Assembly: GCF_014279835.1 (NCBI RefSeq)
Contig: NZ_CP047942.1
Location: 248,001-312,000 of the forward strand
Reading direction: 5' to 3'
Source of the DNA: Synechococcus sp. MVIR-18-1
GTDB lineage: Bacteria; Cyanobacteriota; Cyanobacteriia; PCC-6307; Cyanobiaceae
Length of the DNA: 64,000 nt
The notes below the pieces were generated by a model, which saw only the letters and a program-made list of their open reading frames with translations, ran no database searches and had not been told where the DNA came from. Position numbers and translations under genes: made by a program. Below are positions 35,894-43,919 of the stretch, one piece after another; within the stretch, counting starts at the first letter, position 1, and each line of letters opens with the position of its first letter.

Positions 35894-37393
35894 ATGGGTA
35901 GCCCAGTGACCGTTGCACCCGCTTCTGCTCGTTTCAATCGCTCGGAATGGTCCAGTGCCTTCCGCAACGTGGACGAAGAACTCACGGATGTGCCCTTGAA
36001 GCCAGTGCGTGGCGAGGTGCCGGACGCGTTGCGCGGCTCGCTGTATCGCAATGGACCTGGCCGTTTGGAACGGGATGGTCAGCGCGTGCATCATCCGTTT
36101 GATGGGGACGGAATGATCACCGCCCTGCACTTTGATGCGGACGGCGTGCGTTGCAGCAACCGCTTTGTGCGCACCAGTGGCTGGAAAGCTGAGGAGGCTG
36201 CAGGCAAGGTGCTGTTTCGTGGTGTTTTTGGGAGCCAAAAGCCAGGGGGACCGCTGGCGAACGCTTTTGATTTACGGCTCAAAAATATTGCCAACACCAG
36301 CGTGGTTCGGCTTGGAGATGATCTCCTGGCGTTATGGGAAGCCGCTGAGCCCCATGCCTTAGATCCGCAAACCCTGGAGACCAGAGGTATTTCCCTTCTC
36401 GGTGGTGTGCTTAAGAAGGGGGAGGCCTTCAGTGCTCACCCCCGTTTCGACCCTGGCCATCACGGTGACCCGCGGATGGTGACCTTCGGAGTGAAAACCG
36501 GGCCTCGCAGCACCGTTCGCTTGATGGAATTTGCGACCACCGACAATGCCGCGGCTGGAATTCGAGCTGGTGATTTGCTCAGTGATCGCCGCGATACGTT
36601 TGCCGGATTTGCCTTCCTGCATGACTTCGCCATCACGCCTAATTGGGCGGTGTTTCTGCAAAATTCAATCAATTTCAATCCGCTCCCCTTCGTCCTTGGA
36701 CAAAAGGGAGCGGCTCAATGCCTCACGTCCAATCCCAATGGCAAAGCCAAATTTTGGTTGATCCCCAGAGACAGCGGTGCCTTTTCTGGTCAGGAACCAC
36801 GGGTCATTGATGCTCCTGATGGCTTTGTGTTTCATCACCTCAATGCCTGGGAAGAGGACGGAGAGGTGGTCGTGGAGAGCATTTATTACAGCGATTTTCC
36901 ATCGATCGGTCCGGATCAGGATTTCGCTGATGTGAACTTCGACCTCATCCCCGAGGGCTTGCTCGACCAATGCCGCATCAATCTCGATTCTGAGTCGATC
37001 AAAATCACCCGTCTCAGTGAGCGCTGTTGTGAGTTCGCCATGGTGAACCCCAAACAGCAGGGTCTTCCCTGCCGCTTTGCCTGGATGGCGGCCGCGGCGC
37101 GAGAACAGGGGAATGATCCCTTGCAGGTGATTAAAAAACTCGATCTTCAAACTGGCAAACGGCACTTTTGGAGTGCAGCTCCCTCTGGATTCGTCAGCGA
37201 ACCGTTGATGGTGCCTCGCCCCGGAGCCAGTGCAGAGGACGACGGCTGGGTGTTGGACCTGGTTTGGAATGGAGCGCGCAATGCGTCTGATCTGGTGATC
37301 CTGGCTGCCTCTGATCTCAAAGAAGTTGCCGTGCTGGAGCTCCCCCTAGCGATTCCCCACGGACTGCATGGCAGTTGGGTGGCGGAGTCCTGA
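35894..37393 (+). CDS. Carotenoid cleavage oxygenase (RPE65/Diox1 family)
   Basis: A 499-residue non-haem iron oxygenase of the carotenoid cleavage family. The N-terminus holds GEVPDALRGSLYRNGPGRLE and HPFDGDGMITALHFD; further landmarks are FLHDFAITPNW, DGFVFHHLNAWEEDG and the C-terminal PLAIPHGLHGSWV, which carry four histidines expected to bind iron. These enzymes cut carotenoids or apocarotenoids to retinal and related aldehydes. The exact cleavage site cannot be read. ATG at 35894 is preferred over TTG 35888. A hairpin at 37441-37458 could terminate its transcript. Confidence 0.9.
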   Translation: MGSPVTVAPASARFNRSEWSSAFRNVDEELTDVPLKPVRGEVPDALRGSLYRNGPGRLERDGQRVHHPFDGDGMITALHFDADGVRCSNRFVRTSGWKAEEAAGKVLFRGVFGSQKPGGPLANAFDLRLKNIANTSVVRLGDDLLALWEAAEPHALDPQTLETRGISLLGGVLKKGEAFSAHPRFDPGHHGDPRMVTFGVKTGPRSTVRLMEFATTDNAAAGIRAGDLLSDRRDTFAGFAFLHDFAITPNWAVFLQNSINFNPLPFVLGQKGAAQCLTSNPNGKAKFWLIPRDSGAFSGQEPRVIDAPDGFVFHHLNAWEEDGEVVVESIYYSDFPSIGPDQDFADVNFDLIPEGLLDQCRINLDSESIKITRLSERCCEFAMVNPKQQGLPCRFAWMAAAAREQGNDPLQVIKKLDLQTGKRHFWSAAPSGFVSEPLMVPRPGASAEDDGWVLDLVWNGARNASDLVILAASDLKEVAVLELPLAIPHGLHGSWVAES

Positions 37394-37440
37394 GTGGGAT
37401 TAGGCGCAGGTCATTGTTAGACACATCTCAATGGACTGTT

Positions 37441-37461
37441 GGCCTCTCTTTTGAGGCCTTT
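37441..37461 (+). terminator. Possible Rho-independent terminator after the carotenoid oxygenase gene
   Basis: Stem GGCCTC (37441-37446) and GAGGCC (37453-37458) with a 6-base loop, followed by a short TTT. It lies 48 bases after the oxygenase stop and 36 bases before the SIMPL gene. The U run is short, so termination may be partial. Confidence 0.5.
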
Positions 37462-37496
37462 CAGGTCAGGGTGGAGTTCTGCTTAGAGCGTTCTCC

Positions 37497-38231
37497 ATGA
37501 CTGTTGCCTTGAACCGTCTGATCGTTCGGTCTCGTCCGCTCTCACGATCGTCGATCTTGATTCCGGTTGTGGTTGGGGTTGCCCTCGGTTCAGCTTCGCC
37601 GGCATTGGCTTCAGCTCAAGTCTGCAAAGGCACCTTGTTGCAACTTCAGGTGCGAGAAAGCGGTAGCAGCGCTACGGATCGCTTTCGCTTTTCACTTGGA
37701 TTGCAAGCGGAAGCTGCTTCGAAAGAGGCCGCGATGGCGCTTCTCAATCAGCGCCTTGATCGCGCCCGCCAAAGCCTGAAGCCCTTGACTCTTGGCGCCT
37801 TGAACATTCCTGCTCCTCGCAGTTACTCCTATGGGGGTGGCAATTCCTCCAATACCAAGTTGGAGCGCGCCACGACGGGGATTGGTGGTGAGGTGAGCCG
37901 TGATAACTACGATGCGCTGATTCAATTGGCAGGTCGCTTGCCTGGTGTGCGCCTTCAAGGGATGACATCACTGGCCTCCAGCAGGGGCGGTGAGTCATTG
38001 GAAGATCAGTTGCTGAAACAGGCTTTAAAAGAAGGGCGTCGCCGCGCGAAGGTCGCCGCGAGTGCTTTGGGATTGGGCCGTGTTGATCTTTTCCGAATCA
38101 ATCAACGTGGGCGAGATGTTAGGCCCGTTGCCTATGAGGCAGCACGGATGTCGCAGCCAACATTTCGCCCTGACGAGGCCCCAAAACCCACGCGGTCGCT
38201 CAGTGTTGGCTTGGATTATTGCCTGCGCTAA
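37497..38231 (+). CDS. SIMPL-domain (DUF541) secreted protein
   Basis: A 244-residue protein with an N-terminal signal (hydrophobic about 20-38, cleavage after ALASA likely) and a SIMPL/DUF541 domain: KGTLLQLQVRESG, FSLGLQAEAASKEAAMALLNQRLDRA, the long middle helices, and a C-terminal ALKEGRRRAKVAASALGLGR. The SIMPL fold is common in periplasmic proteins of unknown role. A Gly/Ser/Tyr-rich linker (SYSYGGGNSSNT) is unusual. ATG at 37497. A strong bidirectional hairpin follows at 38289-38319. Confidence 0.8.
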   Translation: MTVALNRLIVRSRPLSRSSILIPVVVGVALGSASPALASAQVCKGTLLQLQVRESGSSATDRFRFSLGLQAEAASKEAAMALLNQRLDRARQSLKPLTLGALNIPAPRSYSYGGGNSSNTKLERATTGIGGEVSRDNYDALIQLAGRLPGVRLQGMTSLASSRGGESLEDQLLKQALKEGRRRAKVAASALGLGRVDLFRINQRGRDVRPVAYEAARMSQPTFRPDEAPKPTRSLSVGLDYCLR

Positions 38232-38288
38232 TGGTGTTGGCCGTCAAACGGTCCTCGCTGTTGCCATGATGAACAACACTGGAAGGCC

Positions 38289-38319
38289 AAAAGAACCGGG
38301 TGATTTCACCGGTTCTTTT
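38289..38319. terminator. Bidirectional Rho-independent terminator
   Basis: AAAAGAACCGGGTGA (38289-38303) pairs with TCACCGGTTCTTTT (38306-38319) apart from one bulged G. The A tract on one side and T tract on the other make it usable from both strands. It lies 57 bases past the SIMPL gene stop and 75 bases past the convergent BCCT gene stop. Confidence 0.8.
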
Positions 38320-38394
38320 GATCGATGGTCTTGATGGATTGGTTGGCTTGGGGCGAGGGGTTGAGGCTTGGATTTAAGTCAGCAGCACGCCCGC

Positions 38395-39951
38395 TCAATC
38401 AGCAGCTTGACCGCTGCGTTGCCATTCCTTGAAAGCGAGCCTTGGAGCGCTCCATAGCGTGAACAACACCAGCGGTGTGACCGGCACTGCTGTGATCACG
38501 ATGAACGCTTGCAGGGCATCAATCGAGGTGCTGTCACCTAAGCCCGTACCGATTCTCAACAACACCAAGGTGAGGCTGCCGATCATCAAGGCCCAGAACA
38601 GCCGCAATCGCTGCGATGGCTCATTGCGTCCGCTCACCACCATGGCGGCGGCGTAACTCATCGAGTCGGCACTCGTGCACATGAACAGAACCACCAACAG
38701 GAGCCCGATCGGGATCAGCAGACCTGAAAGGGGAAGCGCACTCAGGATGGCTAGCAAGGATGCAGCCGCTCCGCTCTGCGCCAGGGCCTCACTGATGCCT
38801 GCGCCTCCGAGTTCCAGCTTCATTCCTGTTCCACCAAGCAAGGTGAACCAGATATTGGTCACGATCGGGCAAAGGAGCGCAACGGCTAAGACCAGTTCAC
38901 GGATGCTGCGGCCGCGGCTCACTCCCGCGGTGAATAGACCCATGAGTGGTGCATAGCCCAAAAACCAACCCCAATAAAAAACCGTCCAGCTGTTCAACCA
39001 CGGTTCAGAGACGTCTGTTCGAGGCATCAAAGCCATCTGAGGCAGATGCACCAGGTAGGTCCAAAATCCACTGAAAAAATGTTGGATCAGCCAGATGCCA
39101 GGCCCGAGGATCAGCAACCCAGCCCCTAATAGAAGGGTGAGCCAAACGTTGAGTTCCGATAGCCACTTAATGCCTTTTTGGATGCCGCTGACGGTGGATG
39201 TGGCAAACACTGCTGTGAGCAGGACCACGACAAGCGACTGAAGTCCTGCACTGTCACTCAGCCATGGGAGTTGTCCCGCTGCATTGCTGAGTTGAAGCGA
39301 CAGGAAACCCAAAGGGCCAACGGTTCCAGCGATGGCCGCAACAACCGAAAGGCCATCGGCAAGATCTCCAATGGGGCCGTTCACCCAACCCTTGGGAAGG
39401 ATGTTGACCAGGAGAGTGCGAGGCCGTAGCGGTTCTCCCCGCTGTTCCAAAATTGAAAATGTGATCGTGGTGGTGGTGGCCACGAGCGCCCATGCGAGGA
39501 AGCCCCAGTGCAGAAAGCTCACGGCTAGAGCTGGATCAACAGCTGCCGCTGTGCTTCCCACCACTCCTTCAAAGACAGGGGAGGGTGTTTGGAAGTGGTA
39601 GAGCGGCTCAGCTGCAGACCAGAAAACGCCGCCGCCCGCGAGCAGGGTGCAAATTAAGACAGCGCACCAATCGAAAAATTTCAGACTGGGCTTTGCTGTT
39701 GCGCCCCCAAGCCGAAGTTTCCCCACCGGACTGATGGCAATGGCCAGGGCAATAAGGAACAGCAGCATCACCATCCATTGCCACAGCCCTCCGAGCGAAT
39801 GGCTCACGATGGTTTTGCCGGTTTCCGTGAAGTGCTTCGCTAACGCCAGATCAATGGCGGAGACCAGCAAGAAAATCAGCAGGGGGATGGCACCAACCCA
39901 TAGGGGTGGCTGGCTCAAGGACGAGCGGACTGGGGTGGGGGATTCAGACAA
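38395..39951 (-). CDS. BCCT-family betaine/carnitine/choline-type transporter
   Basis: A 518-residue membrane protein with about 12 hydrophobic helices. The BCCT signature is visible as FYWGWFLGYAPLMGLFTAGVSRGRSIRE in pieces near residue 310, and the earlier GGGVFWSAAEPLYHF. BCCT proteins import glycine betaine, carnitine, choline or related quaternary amines by sodium or proton symport. TTG at 39951 starts 19 bases after the upstream oxidase stop; longer frames would overlap that gene by 130 bases. It is the last gene of a four-gene operon with an oxidase, an amino-acid dehydrogenase and a methyltransferase, so its substrate is probably the compound those enzymes handle. Confidence 0.88.
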   Translation of the reverse strand: MSESPTPVRSSLSQPPLWVGAIPLLIFLLVSAIDLALAKHFTETGKTIVSHSLGGLWQWMVMLLFLIALAIAISPVGKLRLGGATAKPSLKFFDWCAVLICTLLAGGGVFWSAAEPLYHFQTPSPVFEGVVGSTAAAVDPALAVSFLHWGFLAWALVATTTTITFSILEQRGEPLRPRTLLVNILPKGWVNGPIGDLADGLSVVAAIAGTVGPLGFLSLQLSNAAGQLPWLSDSAGLQSLVVVLLTAVFATSTVSGIQKGIKWLSELNVWLTLLLGAGLLILGPGIWLIQHFFSGFWTYLVHLPQMALMPRTDVSEPWLNSWTVFYWGWFLGYAPLMGLFTAGVSRGRSIRELVLAVALLCPIVTNIWFTLLGGTGMKLELGGAGISEALAQSGAAASLLAILSALPLSGLLIPIGLLLVVLFMCTSADSMSYAAAMVVSGRNEPSQRLRLFWALMIGSLTLVLLRIGTGLGDSTSIDALQAFIVITAVPVTPLVLFTLWSAPRLAFKEWQRSGQAAD

Positions 39952-39970
39952 TGGTTGTATTGGTAGGGAT

Positions 39971-41158
39971 TCAGGCGCGGACGGCGTCGCGTTGATGGCT
40001 CCAGCAGGAGATATCGGCTGCTGGTTGTTCTCCGCTGGCAAGACGGGCGAGCGAATCACCAATGAGCGGAGCAAATTTGAACGATTGGCCGGATCCACCG
40101 GCAAACAGGCTCAGCTTGGGTGTGAGGCGATCCAAGACGAAATTCACATCGCTCGTCATGGAATACGGGCTCATCACCGTTTCCACCCGCTCTTGCACGC
40201 CGTCCAGCTCGTTAAACAGGAAGGTGTCCAGGAGCTCCAGGAGGCGGGCCGGAGCTTCGGTGCACATGGCGTTCGGTTCAGCGACTCGGAGCTCCTCGGG
40301 AGACCAGTCGATCCCGGCTTTAATTCGAGGACGTCCGTCAGCGGTGGTGCTGAGGGAGGGGAAGCCGTAATAAAGGCCTCCGTCATCACCGCGCTCTTTC
40401 TGGAAGCAAAACCATTGCGGGTAGCGGCTAGCGAGAGCTGGATCCACGGTGTAGTGGGCCCAAAGCATTGGCCAGATTTCCAGTTTTGGAGCCAGCCCTA
40501 GCGGGGTCAGCAGGAGTTGACTCCAAATGCCGCAGGCCACAACAACGTGCCCAGCACTGATGTGATGACCGCTTTCGAGGCTGACGCCGCCGCCGTCAGC
40601 ATCAATGCTGCTAACAGGGCTGTGTTCGACGAGCTGATGGCCTGCTTTACGAGCGGTGCGAACCCAATGGGCAATGACTTTGTCGCTGCGGACGGCACCA
40701 GCGGTGGGTTCGAACAGTCCTGTGAAATCGGCTTTTGGTTTCAGCGGGAAGCGCTCTGCGATCTGCGCAGCATTGAGGGCTTCATAGGGAATGCCCTGAT
40801 CGTCCATCACGTTGCGAGCGCCGGGGATCGATCCTTCGATCGTCTCTTCATCCCAGCTTTCTCCATAGAAGAGAAGGCCATGGGTGTCACGCAAAATTTC
40901 ACCGGCATGGGTCTCCTCGTCCCGCCAAAGCCGATTGGCTTCCTGCGCGAGACGGCAGAGCACCGGGTCGGAATACATTTCCCGGAACATTCGCGTTTCG
41001 CCGAAGCTGCTGGCTCGCGCATGGGCCAGCGTTTTGCCTTCAAGAAGAATGACATCGCTGATTCCTCGGCGCGCGAGTGATGCGGCACAGCTGAGGCCGG
41101 CCATGCCGCCCCCGATGATCACCACTGCTGCGCTAGCGGGGAGAGAGGTGGAAGTCAT
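39971..41158 (-). CDS. FAD-dependent amine oxidase, sarcosine oxidase/N-methyltryptophan oxidase family
   Basis: A 395-residue flavoprotein. FAD-binding VVIIGGGMAGLSCAASL (about 11-27) and the C-terminal FAGGSGQSFKFAPLIGDSLA are typical of the monomeric sarcosine oxidase (MSOX) family, which oxidises secondary amines of N-methylated or cyclic amino acids. The usual flavin-linking cysteine (C-M-Y-T-M-S-P-D in relatives) appears to be replaced: the aligned stretch reads SPYSMTSD. FAD is therefore probably bound non-covalently. ATG at 41158 overlaps the upstream dehydrogenase stop by 4 bases; the BCCT gene follows. Substrate not known. Confidence 0.85.
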   Translation of the reverse strand: MTSTSLPASAAVVIIGGGMAGLSCAASLARRGISDVILLEGKTLAHARASSFGETRMFREMYSDPVLCRLAQEANRLWRDEETHAGEILRDTHGLLFYGESWDEETIEGSIPGARNVMDDQGIPYEALNAAQIAERFPLKPKADFTGLFEPTAGAVRSDKVIAHWVRTARKAGHQLVEHSPVSSIDADGGGVSLESGHHISAGHVVVACGIWSQLLLTPLGLAPKLEIWPMLWAHYTVDPALASRYPQWFCFQKERGDDGGLYYGFPSLSTTADGRPRIKAGIDWSPEELRVAEPNAMCTEAPARLLELLDTFLFNELDGVQERVETVMSPYSMTSDVNFVLDRLTPKLSLFAGGSGQSFKFAPLIGDSLARLASGEQPAADISCWSHQRDAVRA

Positions 41159-42219
41159 GCGGCTATTCCGAAGCTGTGTCCTATGGGATCTTTACCGCTG
41201 TGGGCGGCAACTTCAACCAGTGCGTCACTGACAGTGAGACCATCTCCCCGTTGTTTTAAGAAATCCGTGGCGCGCTGACGCACTTCGTGGCGTACAAAGT
41301 CGTACACCTGCTGTGGTGTGGCCTTGTCCCAGGCCTCAGGCGAGAAGCGCTCGATCGAGTCGGCAATGACCGCGCCAGCATTCACAAGTGGATCGGGCAG
41401 GACGCGGATGCTGCGACGACGCAGATCTTCGGCAGTTTCGGGTTTCTGGAACGGAGCATTGGCGGCTGGAACAATCGCTTTGACCTGCAAAGAGCTGGCC
41501 ATCTCAGGGTCGATCAGACCGGAGATCGAGCAGGGCAAGAGGAGGTCGAGTTCCTGGTCCCACCACGGGCTGCTGGGGGGAAGGGGTGTCGCGCCGGGAA
41601 GCCCCGCCCGCTCTGGATCCATGTCAACGGTAAAGACGTCCCAGCCATGCTGGATCAGGGTTTTCGCCACCGTTCCACCCACGGCTCCACATCCGTGTAC
41701 CAGGGCCCTGCCTGGCGTTGCTTCTGTAAGAGATTGAGCGAGCACCGCCTCAACGGCTCCCACGGTTCCGAAAGCGGTCGCGGCGCTTGCATCCACAGGG
41801 CTTCCAACGGCCGCCAAAACATGAGGCGTTAGCGACATCAATCGCTCCATGTCTTCCAGGCTTGTGTTGAGATCACAGCCTGTGATCATGGCGCCGTTCA
41901 AGGATTGAAGCAGCTCAGCGGTGACGCTGATCAACTCATCTTTGACAGAAGCGGGCTCCGCAGCCCTGGCAACAATTTTGCCGCCAGCAAAGCCCGTTCC
42001 GTAAAGATCGTGCTTATGGGTCATCAGACTGGCCAACCGATGCCCGTCGGCGATGCAGGCTTCATCACTGGAGTAATTGAGCAGCCGCAGGCCGCCGTTA
42101 GCGGGTTTGCCGGTATCGCTGCTTTCGGCTACCACGAACACCGAGAGATGGTCGGAGACATGTTGAGCCAGCACCGACACCTCAGGGGTGCCGGCGGATT
42201 GCAGAGAGGCCATGGTCAT
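41155..42219 (-). CDS. Glu/Leu/Phe/Val-type amino-acid dehydrogenase
   Basis: A 354-residue NAD-dependent dehydrogenase. The catalytic part contains NGGLRLLNYSSDEACI and MTHKHDLYGTGFAGGKIV, with the two conserved lysines, and the nucleotide motif is VHGCGAVGGTVAKTL (about 190). Such enzymes interconvert an amino acid and its oxo-acid plus ammonia. The loop MTHKHDLYGTG is unlike standard leucine dehydrogenase and may reflect another substrate. ATG at 42219 overlaps the methyltransferase stop by one base (TGATG). Operon partners: SABATH-type methyltransferase upstream, sarcosine-oxidase-like enzyme and BCCT transporter downstream. Confidence 0.85.
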   Translation of the reverse strand: MTMASLQSAGTPEVSVLAQHVSDHLSVFVVAESSDTGKPANGGLRLLNYSSDEACIADGHRLASLMTHKHDLYGTGFAGGKIVARAAEPASVKDELISVTAELLQSLNGAMITGCDLNTSLEDMERLMSLTPHVLAAVGSPVDASAATAFGTVGAVEAVLAQSLTEATPGRALVHGCGAVGGTVAKTLIQHGWDVFTVDMDPERAGLPGATPLPPSSPWWDQELDLLLPCSISGLIDPEMASSLQVKAIVPAANAPFQKPETAEDLRRRSIRVLPDPLVNAGAVIADSIERFSPEAWDKATPQQVYDFVRHEVRQRATDFLKQRGDGLTVSDALVEVAAHSGKDPIGHSFGIAA

Positions 42220-43256
42220 CAGGCCACACGCTCCATGATCTGGTGGTGTTCCACGTAATCGAGGCTCCACTCCTCTGGGGAGGCTGCAATGCGCTGCTTT
42301 AAGCGCTCATACACGAGATCCGCTGTCTCATCACCAGCGACGGAGGCAAAACTGTGGCGGCTCCAGCTGCGGATCGTCGCCATCAGTCCTTCGGCGAAAG
42401 ATGCGGTGTCGGCGTCTTCGTTCCAACGCTTGCGATAGGGGCAGGGCACGTGGACCGTGCGCTCATCAACGAGCCTGAGGCCATTGAGGTAGGCCGCTGA
42501 AGTCTTGTCCTTGAGGGGAGCCATGAACTCCTCCGGAGACTTGTAGAAGTTCAGGATCGTTCCCTTGCGATAGATCTCTTCGCTGATCACGCCTTCATCA
42601 GCCAGGCTGCGCCAGATCTGATGCAGCTGGTCATGAACGTTGCGAGTGACTCCACCGTTATGACCGAGGTATCGGCCTTCTTCATCACGGGACAAATTCA
42701 CGGTGAGCAGGCGGCCGCCTACGGCGAGCTCCACGCTGCGCAGTTCGAGGACGCTGGCCCAATCCTTCATCGCTTGCGCCGTGAAGCGCTCAAGGGCCTC
42801 CTTGTCGTCTGAGGCGAGCACGTGGGTGTGCGTGTTGAGGGGGCCAGGGGATTCACTCAACCAATGCATGGCTGTGGCTGAGAAGCCAAAACTCACGGTC
42901 TCAGGGGCCACTAGGGGCTCATAGAAGCTGCGAGCACTCACCAGCACGGTGGGATTGGGAGGGCGACCCAGCTGCTTGGCAATGTTTTCGGCTAGGGCAA
43001 CGTTGTCGTTGCTTGGAAGATCGTTGCCGATCAAGGTGAGATGGGCTTTGGGCTGGCGTTTGTGCAGCCGATCCAAAACCTGAGACCACAGCCCAACAGC
43101 GGTGCCGCCGTCGGCAGCGCCGTAATCCATCAGCACATAGCTGGAATCGTTCGTTAATTGATCAACACAAGTCAGGGCCCAGTCCGAGGCTGCATCAATG
43201 CAGAGGCGTGCGCCTTCGGTTTGAGCGCTGTAACCCGTGGTCATGGCAATGGCCAT
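42219..43256 (-). CDS. SABATH-type SAM-dependent (carboxyl/N-) methyltransferase
   Basis: A 345-residue methyltransferase resembling the SABATH family of plants: SAM-binding region YVLMDYGAADGGTAVGLW, and the family's substrate motif FSATAMHWLSESPG. Plant members methylate carboxyl groups (salicylate, jasmonate, gibberellin) or nitrogen (theobromine/caffeine synthases). Bacterial members exist but their substrates are mostly unknown. ATG at 43256 is preceded by GAGG at a short spacing; ATG at 43244 is possible. First gene of the four-gene operon, whose order is methyltransferase, dehydrogenase, oxidase, transporter. Confidence 0.82.
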   Translation of the reverse strand: MAIAMTTGYSAQTEGARLCIDAASDWALTCVDQLTNDSSYVLMDYGAADGGTAVGLWSQVLDRLHKRQPKAHLTLIGNDLPSNDNVALAENIAKQLGRPPNPTVLVSARSFYEPLVAPETVSFGFSATAMHWLSESPGPLNTHTHVLASDDKEALERFTAQAMKDWASVLELRSVELAVGGRLLTVNLSRDEEGRYLGHNGGVTRNVHDQLHQIWRSLADEGVISEEIYRKGTILNFYKSPEEFMAPLKDKTSAAYLNGLRLVDERTVHVPCPYRKRWNEDADTASFAEGLMATIRSWSRHSFASVAGDETADLVYERLKQRIAASPEEWSLDYVEHHQIMERVA

Positions 43257-43298
43257 AGACCTCGTCAGCAGCAAGGGGCACCGTACAGGGTTGTTCCG

Positions 43299-43919
43299 TT
43301 AGGGGTTTGGCCTTGTGCTCGCGTCTTGGCTTGGCGCGTTGGCGAGAAGCTTCTCCAGCTCTGGCTTTAGCAGGGCAAAGGCGCGCCCTCGATGTCCGTG
43401 TTTTTTTTTGTAATCCAGACTCATTTCTGCAAAGGTGAGTCCACTGTTTTTGACTTCGAATACGGGGTCGTACCCGAACCCTTGCGTCCCGCGAGCCCTG
43501 AAGGTGATCGATCCTTCGCAGTGCCCCTCCACTGCTGCCAGCACGCTGCCGTCAGGTGCTGCGATACACAGAGCCGCACTAAAGCGTGCCTGGCGGTCGT
43601 TGCGATCCCCCAACTCTCTGAGCAGGCGTTGAATGCGTGCTGGGTCGGAGTCTGCGTACCGCGCGGAGTAAACCCCCGGAGCACCGCCAAGTGCATCGAC
43701 ACTCAGGCCTGAATCATCAGCGAGTGCCCAATGGCCAGTGGCTTCGGCAACGGCCCTTGCCTTAAGGAGGGCGTTATCGCGGAAGGTGATTCCGGTTTCT
43801 TCCACCTCGATCCCTTCGGGTTGTGGATCCACCTGCAGGGGCATCTGTTGCAGCAGGTTCGAAAACTCTCGAATCTTGCCGGCATTACCGCTGGCAATCA
43901 CCAAAACGCGGTTGCTCAT
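43299..43919 (-). CDS. rdgB: RdgB/HAM1 non-canonical purine NTP pyrophosphatase
   Basis: A 206-residue XTP/dITP/ITP diphosphatase that cleans the nucleotide pool of deaminated purines. The N-terminal substrate loop SGNAGKIREFSNLL, ITFRDNALLKA, ADDSGLSVDALGGAPGVYSARY, and GFGYDPVFEV followed by TFAEMS are all in place. ATG at 43919 overlaps the stop of the upstream phosphohexomutase (ATGA). It ends 43 bases before the start of the SABATH operon on the same strand. Confidence 0.93.
   Translation of the reverse strand: MSNRVLVIASGNAGKIREFSNLLQQMPLQVDPQPEGIEVEETGITFRDNALLKARAVAEATGHWALADDSGLSVDALGGAPGVYSARYADSDPARIQRLLRELGDRNDRQARFSAALCIAAPDGSVLAAVEGHCEGSITFRARGTQGFGYDPVFEVKNSGLTFAEMSLDYKKKHGHRGRAFALLKPELEKLLANAPSQDASTRPNP

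Noticed and set aside
39647-40501. Plus-strand open frame of 284 codons
   Set aside because: Antisense to the BCCT transporter and the oxidase genes, which have clear family motifs; no own motif.
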